Source of the DNA: Miniimonas arenae
GTDB lineage: Bacteria; Actinomycetota; Actinomycetes; Actinomycetales; Beutenbergiaceae
Reading direction: 5' to 3'
DNA: 64,000 nucleotides
NCBI RefSeq assembly: GCF_006351005.1
Contig: NZ_VENP01000006.1
Coordinates: 21,119 to 85,118 of the forward strand
The notes under the pieces were generated by a model. It was not told the DNA's origin. It searched no databases and was given only the letters and a program-made list of their open reading frames with translations. The number at the start of each line of letters is the position of its first letter. Position 1 is the first letter of the stretch. Shown here one piece after another: positions 38,123 through 45,757 of the stretch. Made by a program: the position numbers and the translations under genes.

Positions 38123-39211
38123 ATGACCACCGCCACCGCGACCCCCGCGAAGCCGGCGAAGAAGCCGCTCCGCATCCCGGGGTTCACGGGCCTCGGCGAG
38201 TTCATCACCGGTGCCGGCGCGTTCGGTGCGTTCGTGTACGGCTTCGCGAACCGCATGCTGATCCCGGTCGGCCTGCACCACATCGTGAACTCCTACGTGT
38301 GGTTCCTCTACGGCTCCTACGACGGCCCCAACGGCGTCGTGACCGGTGAGCTCACGCGGTTCGCCGCGGGCGACCCGACGGCGGGCGCGCTCACCTCGGG
38401 CTTCTACCCGGTGCTCATGTTCGGCCTGCCCGCCGCAGCGCTCGCGATGATCCACCTCGCCGACAAGCGGCAGCGCAAGACGGCGATCGGCATCCTCGGC
38501 GCGGCCGGCATCACCGCGTTCCTCACCGGCGTGACCGAGCCGCTGGAGTTCGCGTTCATGTTCGTCGCGTTCCCGCTGTACGTGGTGCACGCGATCCTCA
38601 CCGGCCTGTCGCTGGCGATCGCCTACACGCTCGACATCCACCTCGGGTTCTCGTTCTCCGCCGGCCTCATCGACCTGCTGCTCTACGGCACGGCGCCGGC
38701 CGCGAAGAACATCCCGCTGCTGCTCATCATGGGCGTCGTCTACTTCTTCGTGTACTACGTCATCTTCCGCCTCGTCGTGAAGCGCTGGAACCTGCGCACG
38801 CCGGGCCGTGAGCCGGAGGCGGAGTTCGAGGCCGAGCAGGCCGAGAACAGCTCGGAGGAGCTCGTCTCGACCACCGTGGCGTCCACACCGGCGGCAGCCG
38901 GGGCGGTCTCCAGCGAGGGGGCCGTCGGCGCAAGCGCCGCCGCAGCGGCCGCAGCCGCCACGACGGCGAGCAGCGCGACGGCGAGCAAGGCCGAGCAGCT
39001 CATCGCAGCCTTCGGGGGTCGCGAGAACCTCGTCAACGTCGACGCCTGCATCACGCGTCTGCGGATGGAGGTCGCCGACAAGGACAAGGTCGACAAGGCG
39101 CGTCTCAAGGCGCTCGGCGCGGCCGGCGTGATCGAGGTGGGCAACAACGTCCAGGCGGTTTTCGGCACGCAGGCCGAGGCCCTCAAGAACGACATCAAGG
39201 ACGTGCTCTAG
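38123..39211 (+). CDS. PTS EIICB, GlcNAc/glucose type, with N-terminal half of EIIC missing
   Basis: A 362-aa protein. Residues about 20-230 match only the second half of an EIIC domain: AFVYGFANRMLIPVGLHHIVNSYVWF, YPVLMFGLPAAALAM, FLTGVTEPLEFAFMF and LGFSFSAGLIDLLLYG. The first about 150-170 residues, half the membrane segments, are absent. An Ala/Ser-rich linker (about 240-285) leads to EIIB with the phosphorylated Cys in NVDACITRLRM. The start has a GAGGGAG Shine-Dalgarno and an in-frame stop lies upstream, so the short form is what is encoded. Whether it transports is doubtful. The best name is NagE/PtsG-like. Confidence 0.88.
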   Translation: MTTATATPAKPAKKPLRIPGFTGLGEFITGAGAFGAFVYGFANRMLIPVGLHHIVNSYVWFLYGSYDGPNGVVTGELTRFAAGDPTAGALTSGFYPVLMFGLPAAALAMIHLADKRQRKTAIGILGAAGITAFLTGVTEPLEFAFMFVAFPLYVVHAILTGLSLAIAYTLDIHLGFSFSAGLIDLLLYGTAPAAKNIPLLLIMGVVYFFVYYVIFRLVVKRWNLRTPGREPEAEFEAEQAENSSEELVSTTVASTPAAAGAVSSEGAVGASAAAAAAAATTASSATASKAEQLIAAFGGRENLVNVDACITRLRMEVADKDKVDKARLKALGAAGVIEVGNNVQAVFGTQAEALKNDIKDVL

Positions 39212-39997
39212 ATGGAGGTCATCGTCGTCGAGCGGCCCGAGGACGCCGCGCCCATCGTCGCGGACGCGTACTCCCGCCTGCTCGCCGCCAAGCCGGACGC
39301 CGTCCTCGGCCTGGCCACCGGGTCGACCCCGCTCGGCGTGTACGACGAGCTCGTCCGGCGGTACGAGGCCGGTGAGCTCACGTTCGCGAGCGCCCGCGCG
39401 TTCCTGCTGGACGAGTACGTCGGGCTCCCGGCCGACCACCCCGAGCGCTACCGCGCGTTCATCGAGCGCGTCTTCACGGGGCGCGTGGACCTGCGTCCGG
39501 ACGCCGTCCAAGGACCCGACGGCCTCGCCGAGGACCTGTCGGCGGCCGGCGTGGCGTACGACGCCGCGATCCGGGAGGCCGGCGGGATCGACCTCCAGAT
39601 CCTCGGGATCGGGGCTGACGGGCACCTCGCGTTCAACATGCCGATGTCGAGCCTGACCAGCCGCACCCGGCTCAAGACGCTCACCCCGAAGACCCGGCTG
39701 GACAACGCGCGGTTCTTCGACGACGACCTGGACCAGGTGCCGCGGCACTGCCTCACCCAGGGGCTCGGCACGATCATGGAGTCCCGGCACGCCGTGATGC
39801 TCGGCTTCGGACTGAACAAGGCCCAGGCCGTGCGGGAGTGCGTGGAGGGCGCCGTCTCGGCGCGCTGGCCGGCGTCGGTCCTGCAGCTGCACCCGCACGC
39901 CACGGTCGTCGTCGACGCCGAGGCCGCCAGCCAGCTCACGTTCCGCGAGTACTACCGCACCACGTACGACGGCAAGCCCGACTGGCAGGGCATCTGA
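39212..39997 (+). CDS. nagB: Glucosamine-6-phosphate deaminase
   Basis: A 261-aa enzyme converting GlcN-6-P to fructose-6-P and ammonia. Family signatures are LGLATGSTPLGVYDELV, FLLDEYVGLPADHPERYR, DLQILGIGADGHLAFNMP and ALTQ-like CLTQGLGTIMES. The ATG follows the EIICB stop with no gap, so translation is coupled. It acts after NagA in the GlcNAc pathway. Confidence 0.95.
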   Translation: MEVIVVERPEDAAPIVADAYSRLLAAKPDAVLGLATGSTPLGVYDELVRRYEAGELTFASARAFLLDEYVGLPADHPERYRAFIERVFTGRVDLRPDAVQGPDGLAEDLSAAGVAYDAAIREAGGIDLQILGIGADGHLAFNMPMSSLTSRTRLKTLTPKTRLDNARFFDDDLDQVPRHCLTQGLGTIMESRHAVMLGFGLNKAQAVRECVEGAVSARWPASVLQLHPHATVVVDAEAASQLTFREYYRTTYDGKPDWQGI

Positions 39998-41220
39998 TGG
40001 TCACGATCCGCGCGGGGCGCGTGCTGCTCGACGGAGCGTTCACGGGCCCCGCGCAGCTCGCCGTCGAGGGCGGCCGGATCGCGTCGGTGACCGTGGGCGA
40101 GGCGCTCGCCGGCGCGCCCGCTGCCGACGTCGACCTCGGCGCGGCGACCCTGACGCCCGGCCTTATGGACCTGCAGATCAACGGCTCGTTCGGCGCGGAC
40201 TTCGCCGACGCGACCCCCGAGCAGTGGACGCGCGTGCTCGGCGGGCTCGCCGCGCGCGGCGTCACGGCGGTCCAGCCGACGATCATCACGGCACCGCTCG
40301 CCCAGCTCGGGGGCGCGTTCGCCCGGGTGCGGCAGGCGCGGGACGAGAACGCGGGCGGCCCCGCGGCGCGGGTGCTGGGCGCGCACCTCGAGGGGCCGTT
40401 CATCTCCCCCGCCCGCAAGGGGACGCACCGCCCGGACTGGATGGTCGAGCCGAGCCCGGAGCACCTCGACGTGCTCCTGGCGCACCCGGCCACGCGGGAG
40501 GTCCTCACGACGCTCACGCTGGCCCCGGAGCTGCCGCACGCCCTCGACGCCACGCGGCGCCTCGTGGCCGAGGGCGTCGTCGTCGCCGTGGGGCACAGCG
40601 ACGCCACGGCCGCGCAGGTGCACGCCGCGGCCGACGCGGGCGCCACGATGACGACCCACGTGTTCAACGCGCAGCGCCCGCTCGGCCACCGCGAGCCCGG
40701 TGTCCCGGGGGCGGTGCTCACGGACGAGCGGTTCTACGTCGGCACGATCGTGGACGGTCAGCACCTGGACCCGAGCGTCGTGCGGCTCGTCTACACGGCC
40801 GCAGCGGGCCGCGCGATCGCCGTCACCGACGCGATCGTCACGGCCGGGCTGCCCAACCACACGTGGCTGCAGTTCGGCGGCCGACCGGTGGCGAACGACG
40901 ACACCGGCCTCGGCCGGCGGGAGGACGGCACGATCACGGGCGCCGGCATCGTCCTGGACGAGGGCGTGCGCCGCATGGTGGCCTCCGGGCTCGACGCCGC
41001 CACGGTGCTCGCCTCGTGCACCGAGGTGGCCGCCCGCTCGCTCGGTCGCGCCGACCTGGGACGCCTCGCGGTCGGGGCGCACGCCGACCTCGTCGCGTGG
41101 GACTCCTCGTGGCACCCGGTTCGCGTGTGGGTCGGTGGGAGCGAGATCGCCGCGAGCGTCGGGACCGACGCCGTGTCCGGTTGGACGACGAGCGCGGGCG
41201 CGAGCACAATCCGGGCATGA
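39997..41220 (+). CDS. nagA: N-acetylglucosamine-6-phosphate deacetylase
   Basis: A 407-aa amidohydrolase. The metal region reads PGLMDLQINGSFGADF, so Q-x-N replaces H-x-H as in E. coli NagA. The metal Glu is in GAHLEGPFISPARKGTH. His residues sit in VAVGHSDATA and THVFNAQRPLGHREPG, and the catalytic Asp is in AVTDAI. The start overlaps the nagB stop (TGATG). The DUF2510 gene follows with an ATGA overlap. Confidence 0.95.
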   Translation: MVTIRAGRVLLDGAFTGPAQLAVEGGRIASVTVGEALAGAPAADVDLGAATLTPGLMDLQINGSFGADFADATPEQWTRVLGGLAARGVTAVQPTIITAPLAQLGGAFARVRQARDENAGGPAARVLGAHLEGPFISPARKGTHRPDWMVEPSPEHLDVLLAHPATREVLTTLTLAPELPHALDATRRLVAEGVVVAVGHSDATAAQVHAAADAGATMTTHVFNAQRPLGHREPGVPGAVLTDERFYVGTIVDGQHLDPSVVRLVYTAAAGRAIAVTDAIVTAGLPNHTWLQFGGRPVANDDTGLGRREDGTITGAGIVLDEGVRRMVASGLDAATVLASCTEVAARSLGRADLGRLAVGAHADLVAWDSSWHPVRVWVGGSEIAASVGTDAVSGWTTSAGASTIRA

Positions 41221-42263
41221 CTCACCCCGCGGGTTGGTACCCGGACGGTTCCGGACGTCAGCGCTGGTGGGACGGCACGGCGTGGACGGAGGACACGCGC
41301 GACGCCGGCCAGCCCGCGAGCGCCGGGGCGGGCACGACGGCGGGCACCGCCTGGCAGCCCGGCGGCACCTCCGCGCCCGGCACCGGCGCGACGGCGAGCA
41401 CCGCCTGGCAGCCCGGCGCCACCTCCGCACCCGGTACCGGTGCGACGGCGAGCACCGCCTGGCAGCCCGGCGGCACCTCCGCGCCCGGCGTCTCCGCATC
41501 CGGCACCGGCGCGACGACGAGCACCGCCTGGCAGCCCGGCGGCACCTCCGCGCCCGGCGGCCCGGTCGTGTCGGCCCCGGGTGCCCCGGGCGGCCAGTCC
41601 GGTGCCTCGGGTCAGCCGACGTCCGCCGGCTACGGCCGGATCCCCTCGGTCGGACGTCCCGACGGGTACGGCCCGGGCGGCTACCAGGCTCCGGGCACGC
41701 CCGCGTACGGTCAGGCGACGGTGAGCCCGGCCTACGGCCAACCCGGCGCTCCCGCCTACGGCCGGCCGGGAGTTGCGCCCGCCCAGCCCGGCGCCCCGTA
41801 CGGTGGCGCGCCGGGCGGCGCCCCGCGCAGGCGCACCGGCGTGGTGGTGGGCATCATCGTCGCCGTCGTGGTCCTGATCGTCGCCATCCTCGCGGTCGTG
41901 TTGTTCTCGGTCCGGTCCCAGACGGCCGGCCCGCTCCACGCGGTCACCGACTACAACGACGCCTGGGACGCCGAGGACTGCCAGCTCCTCGTCTCGTCCG
42001 TGACCAACGAGTTCTGGCAGTCCACGTGGGCGAGCTGCGACTCGTTCGAGGCCGACGCCGCGGAGTTCAACGCCAGCCTGCAGAACGGTGCCGACTCCTA
42101 CGAGTGGCGGGCGACCTCGACGAGCGTCTCGGGCTCGACGGCCACCGTGGAGGTCGCGGAGAGCTGGACGGACTCCTCCGGCCAGCATCAGAGCGCCGAC
42201 GTTACGTTCAACCTCGTCAAGCAGGGCGGCGGCTGGCTCGTGGACTCGGTCACCAGCGACTGA
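41217..42263 (+). CDS. DUF2510 membrane protein with Pro/Ala/Gly repeats
   Basis: A 348-aa protein. The N-terminal DUF2510 motif is AGWYPDGSGRQRWWDGTAWTE. Four imperfect units TAWQPGGTSAPGTG fill residues about 44-125, and Gly/Tyr/Pro-rich sequence continues to about 205. One membrane segment follows (VVVGIIVAVVVLIVAILAVVLF). The outer domain has AVTDYNDAWDAEDCQLLVSSVTNEFWQ, similar to DUF4878-type lipoprotein-like domains. It probably sits in the envelope. It is linked to nagA by an ATGA overlap, though no functional link is evident. Confidence 0.8.
   Translation: MTHPAGWYPDGSGRQRWWDGTAWTEDTRDAGQPASAGAGTTAGTAWQPGGTSAPGTGATASTAWQPGATSAPGTGATASTAWQPGGTSAPGVSASGTGATTSTAWQPGGTSAPGGPVVSAPGAPGGQSGASGQPTSAGYGRIPSVGRPDGYGPGGYQAPGTPAYGQATVSPAYGQPGAPAYGRPGVAPAQPGAPYGGAPGGAPRRRTGVVVGIIVAVVVLIVAILAVVLFSVRSQTAGPLHAVTDYNDAWDAEDCQLLVSSVTNEFWQSTWASCDSFEADAAEFNASLQNGADSYEWRATSTSVSGSTATVEVAESWTDSSGQHQSADVTFNLVKQGGGWLVDSVTSD
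41347..41560 (+). repeat. In-frame 54-nt tandem repeat in the DUF2510 gene
   Basis: Two close copies of a 54-nt unit encode TAWQPGGTSAPGTGATAS-like sequence; a third copy with a 5-codon insertion and a truncated fourth follow. The codon-level similarity suggests recent expansion. Confidence 0.8.
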
Positions 42264-42442
42264 CCGCAGCGCCCAGCACGCCGCGACGCTCCGACCGGGC
42301 GTCCCACCCGCTCGCCGCTGCCTGCCGCCCGGGACAGCCCCGGTCGCCCGGGCCGCGTCGGCAGTCCGGCAGCCCGGGCAGCCGGGCGGCTGGCACGCCC
42401 GGCCCCCGGGAGGCCCCCACGGCGCCGACCTAGACTCGACTC

Positions 42443-43810
42443 ATGGCGGGATTCTGGGGACGCTCGCGTCGGGCCGAGGAGAAGGCGCAGCAGGACGAGC
42501 AGGACCGGGTCCTCGCGGACCGCGCCGCCTCGGCGCTCGTCTCCGCGGACGAACGCCTCCGCCTCACCCGGGACGAGCTCGCGTTCGCCACGGCCGAGCT
42601 CGGTGAGGCCGCGACCCGCGACCTCGCCGCGGCGCTCGCATCCGTGAGCCACCACCTCGACGAGGCGTTCCGGCTGCACCAGCTCAACGTCGACGACATC
42701 CCCGACACCCCGCAGGAGCAGCGCGAGCGCAACGCGCGCATCGTGCAGCTCGCGGAGTGGGCGACCGGCCTCGTCGAGGAGCGCACCGCCGCGCTGGCCG
42801 ACCAGGTCGCCCGGGTGCGCGAGGCCCCCGAGGTCGCGGACCGGATCCGCGACCAGGCCGCGGCGATCCGCACTCGGCTGCCGCAGGCTCACGAGACGCT
42901 GACCCGCCTCGCCGAGCGCTACTCCCCCGAGGCGCTGCGCCAGGTCGCGGGCAACGCGACCGAGGCCGAGCAGCTGCTCGGGTTCGCCGAGCAGGGCATC
43001 GACGTCGCGGCCCGACGGCGCGACGCGGGTCAGGCGTCGCAGGCGACGCTCGCCCTCGAGGCCGCGACCGAGAGCGTGCGCCGCAGCGCGGTGCTGCTGG
43101 ACGCCGTCGAGAGCTTCGAGCTCGAGGCGCTGCGCGCGCAGGCGGCGCTCTCCGCCGTCGTCGCCGACTCGCGCGACGACCTCGTCGCCGTGCGTGACGT
43201 GCCCGCGACGCCTGAGGTCGCGGCCGCCGCGGGCGAGCTGCAGGAGGCGCTGGCCGCGCTCCCCGGTCCCGGTGCGCCGTCGGACCCGTTCACCGACCTC
43301 ACGCGGCTGCGCGCGGCGAACTCGGCGCTCGACGCGGCCGTCGCGAGGGCGGCCGAGCGCGCCGCGCGTCCGGTGCCCTCGGCCGCCCAGGTGCGGCACG
43401 CGGAGGACGACGCCGAGCGGCAGCTCGCGGTCGCGCGCGACGTGATCGCCGGTCACCGCGGCTACATCGGGGCGGATGCGCGCACGCGCCTCGCGGAGGC
43501 CGAGCGCGCCCTCACGGAGCTCCGCCGCAGCCCCTCGGACGAGGAGTCCCGCGAGCAGGACCTCGCGCTCGCGCGCCGTGCCGCGGACCTCGCGGGGCAG
43601 GCGCTCGCGCTCGCGCAGCGCGACATCGACGCGGGCCGGGACTCCCTGCCCGGCGGGGCGGGGCGCTGGGACTCCCCCCGGCGGGGCGGCGGGCTCGGCG
43701 GGTTCGGCGGGCCGATGGGCGGACGCGGCAGCAACGACATGGGTGGGTTGATCGGCGGCGTCCTCGGCGGGATGGTGCTCGGCGAGGTCCTCGAGGACTT
43801 CTTCGACTGA
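42443..43810 (+). CDS. Coiled-coil protein resembling the C-terminal region of TPM-domain proteins
   Basis: A 455-aa, almost entirely helical Ala/Glu/Arg-rich protein. The heptads run from about residue 10 to 390. The C-terminus is Gly-rich and ends GGLIGGVLGGMVLGEVLEDFF. This composition and tail recall the part of actinobacterial TPM_phosphatase proteins after the membrane segment, but no TPM domain or membrane helix is present. TAGACT (42431-42436) ends 6 nt before ATG 42443, so the mRNA is probably leaderless. Function unknown. The 179 nt before it hold no gene. Confidence 0.7.
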   Translation: MAGFWGRSRRAEEKAQQDEQDRVLADRAASALVSADERLRLTRDELAFATAELGEAATRDLAAALASVSHHLDEAFRLHQLNVDDIPDTPQEQRERNARIVQLAEWATGLVEERTAALADQVARVREAPEVADRIRDQAAAIRTRLPQAHETLTRLAERYSPEALRQVAGNATEAEQLLGFAEQGIDVAARRRDAGQASQATLALEAATESVRRSAVLLDAVESFELEALRAQAALSAVVADSRDDLVAVRDVPATPEVAAAAGELQEALAALPGPGAPSDPFTDLTRLRAANSALDAAVARAAERAARPVPSAAQVRHAEDDAERQLAVARDVIAGHRGYIGADARTRLAEAERALTELRRSPSDEESREQDLALARRAADLAGQALALAQRDIDAGRDSLPGGAGRWDSPRRGGGLGGFGGPMGGRGSNDMGGLIGGVLGGMVLGEVLEDFFD

Positions 43811-44038
43811 CCCCACGCGTCGGGCGCACGCACGCGGCACGCCACGCCCGGAGACGCCGGTCACGGCGGAGACAGACCTCGATGACCTCGGAGGGTTCAC
43901 CGGGCCTCGGCGCGCCGGCTCCGCGCTCCGAGCCACCGGACGACGTCCGCGCGCACGAGCCTGCGTCACGTCCGGATCGCGGTCGACGGGCAGGAGCGGG
44001 AGACGCCCGACGGCGCGCCGCCTCGTACGCTGAACGCG

Positions 44039-45169
44039 ATGCGCTGCCACTACTTCGAGGCCGGCCGGTGCCGCTCGTGCACCGAGCTCGCCGTGCCGTA
44101 CCCGCAGCAGCTCGACGCGAAGGTGCGCGCCGTCCAGGACCTCGTGCGCGCGCCGGGGCTGACCTGGCTCGATCCCGTCCCGAGCCGCGAGCGCCGCTTC
44201 CGCAACAAGGCCAAGATGGTGGTCGGCGGCACCGTCGCGCATCCGCTGCTCGGCATCCAGGCACCGTTCGCGGGCGCCGGCGTGGTCAACGACCTGCGGC
44301 ACTGCCCCCTGCACGAGGAGGCCGTCGAGGCCGCGCTGCCGATCCTGGCCGACTTCGTCCGCACGGCCGCGCTCACCCCGTACGACGTGCCCACCCGGCG
44401 CGGGGAGCTCAAGCACGTGCTGGTCACCGCCAGCCCCGACGGCGAGCTCATGGTCCGCCTCGTCCTGCGCTCACGCGAGGCGGAGGCCCGGGTGCGCAAG
44501 CACCTGCCCGGGCTCCTCGCCGCGCTGCCGTCGCTCGCCGTCGTGAGCCTCAACATCCTGCCGGCGCACGCCGCGGTGCTCGAGGGTGCGCAGGAGATCG
44601 TCCTGCACGGCGACACGCTCACGATGCGCGTCAACGACCTGCCGCTGCACCTGCGGCCGCGCTCCTTCTTCCAGACCAACACCGAGGTCGCGGCCGCGCT
44701 GTACCGGGCGGCGACGTCGTGGCTCACCGAGCGCGCTCCCGCCACGCTGTGGGACCTGTACTGCGGCGTGGGCGGCTTCGCGCTGCACGCCGCGCGTGCG
44801 CTGCCCAGGCTCGCCGTCGAAGGCGTCGAGGTCTCGGCCGAGGCGATCGCGAGCGCCACCCGGACCGCGCAGGAGCTCGACCTCGCGTCCGCGCGGTTCG
44901 TCGCGGGCGATGCCACGACCCTCGTGCCGGCCACGGGCCCGGTGCCCGACGTCGTCGTGGTGAACCCGCCGCGACGCGGCATCGGACCGGACCTCGCGGC
45001 GTGGCTGGAGCAGTCGGGGGTCGGCACGGTCCTGTACTCCTCGTGCAACGCGCGTAGCCTCGCCGCCGACCTCGCGGCGATGCCGTCGTTGCGACCGGTG
45101 CGCGCGCAGGTGCTCGACATGTTCCCGCAGACGGCGCACTACGAGGTGCTCACGCTGCTGGAGCGCTGA
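44039..45169 (+). CDS. rlmC: 23S rRNA (uracil-C5)-methyltransferase RlmC
   Basis: A 376-aa RlmC/RumB protein. It starts MRCHYFEAGRCRSC, giving N-terminal Fe-S cysteines without a TRAM domain, as RlmC does. FRNKAKMVVGG, LRPRSFFQTNTEVA and the SAM motif WDLYCGVGGFALHAA follow. The catalytic Cys is in LYSSCNARSLAADL, and VVVNPPRRG precedes it. It methylates one U of 23S rRNA. TACGCT (44026-44031) ends 7 nt before ATG 44039, with no Shine-Dalgarno. The 228 nt upstream hold no gene. Confidence 0.94.
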   Translation: MRCHYFEAGRCRSCTELAVPYPQQLDAKVRAVQDLVRAPGLTWLDPVPSRERRFRNKAKMVVGGTVAHPLLGIQAPFAGAGVVNDLRHCPLHEEAVEAALPILADFVRTAALTPYDVPTRRGELKHVLVTASPDGELMVRLVLRSREAEARVRKHLPGLLAALPSLAVVSLNILPAHAAVLEGAQEIVLHGDTLTMRVNDLPLHLRPRSFFQTNTEVAAALYRAATSWLTERAPATLWDLYCGVGGFALHAARALPRLAVEGVEVSAEAIASATRTAQELDLASARFVAGDATTLVPATGPVPDVVVVNPPRRGIGPDLAAWLEQSGVGTVLYSSCNARSLAADLAAMPSLRPVRAQVLDMFPQTAHYEVLTLLER

Positions 45170-45178
45170 CGTCGCGGT

Positions 45179-45222
45179 GATGCGGCGCCGACGCCGCGCC
45201 GATGTGGCGCCGACGCCGCGCC
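45179..45222. repeat. 22-bp direct repeat, two copies
   Basis: Two adjacent copies of a 22-bp unit, GATGCGGCGCCGACGCCGCGCC and a one-base variant, just after rlmC. Each is self-complementary enough to form a GC hairpin, so they may end rlmC transcription. Confidence 0.6.
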
Positions 45223-45298
45223 GACCGATGAACCCGTGTCGGTGCGCCGGTCTACCGTCACGTCATCCCGATCCCGGGACCACACGAAGGAGCGCACC

Positions 45299-45721
45299 GT
45301 GGCCACCAACATCAACCCCTACCTGCACTTCCGCGGCCAGGCGCGGGAGGCGATGACCTTCTACGCCGACCTCCTGGGTGGCGAGCTCACCTCCTCCACC
45401 CTCGGGGAGTTCGGGATGGGCGGCGAGGACGCCGACAAGCTCATGCACGCCCAGATCACCGTCGACGGTCGCGCCGTCCTCATGGGTGCCGACACCCCGT
45501 CGTTCATGGCGCAGCCCGAGGGCACGTCGGTGGACGTCTCCCTGTTCGGGGGGCCGGAGGACGCCGAGGCGATGCGCGAGCAGTGGAACCGGCTCGCCGA
45601 GGGCGCCACGATCCAGCAGCCGCTCGAGAAGGCGCCCTGGGGCGACGAGTACGGCTCGCTCGTGGACCGGTTCGGGGTGACGTGGATGCTCAACATCGGG
45701 GGCGGTGGCGACGGGCAGTAG
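45299..45721 (+). CDS. VOC/PhnB-like glyoxalase-fold protein
   Basis: A 140-aa protein of the PhnB-type glyoxalase fold. It starts VATNINPYLHFRGQAREAMTFYADLLGG. FGMGGEDADKLMHAQITVDG and WGDEYGSLVDRFGVTWMLNI follow, matching the 3-demethylubiquinone methyltransferase-like (28_) group. Members bind metals or small molecules; the substrate is unknown. GTG 45299 has GAAGGAG at good spacing, so the longer frame is rejected. Confidence 0.88.
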   Translation: MATNINPYLHFRGQAREAMTFYADLLGGELTSSTLGEFGMGGEDADKLMHAQITVDGRAVLMGADTPSFMAQPEGTSVDVSLFGGPEDAEAMREQWNRLAEGATIQQPLEKAPWGDEYGSLVDRFGVTWMLNIGGGGDGQ

Positions 45722-45757
45722 CACTCGCCCGCGGCGGGGCTGAACTACGGTCGTGCG

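Noticed and set aside
37354..38283. Long N-terminal extension of the GntR regulator
   Set aside because: It would run through the operator, the EIIA gene and the tandem repeats. GTG 37353 has a Shine-Dalgarno and gives a normal GntR length.
40150..40200. NagA inactivation because H-x-H is replaced by Q-x-N
   Set aside because: E. coli NagA has the same Q-x-N and is active; the metal Glu and other His residues are present.
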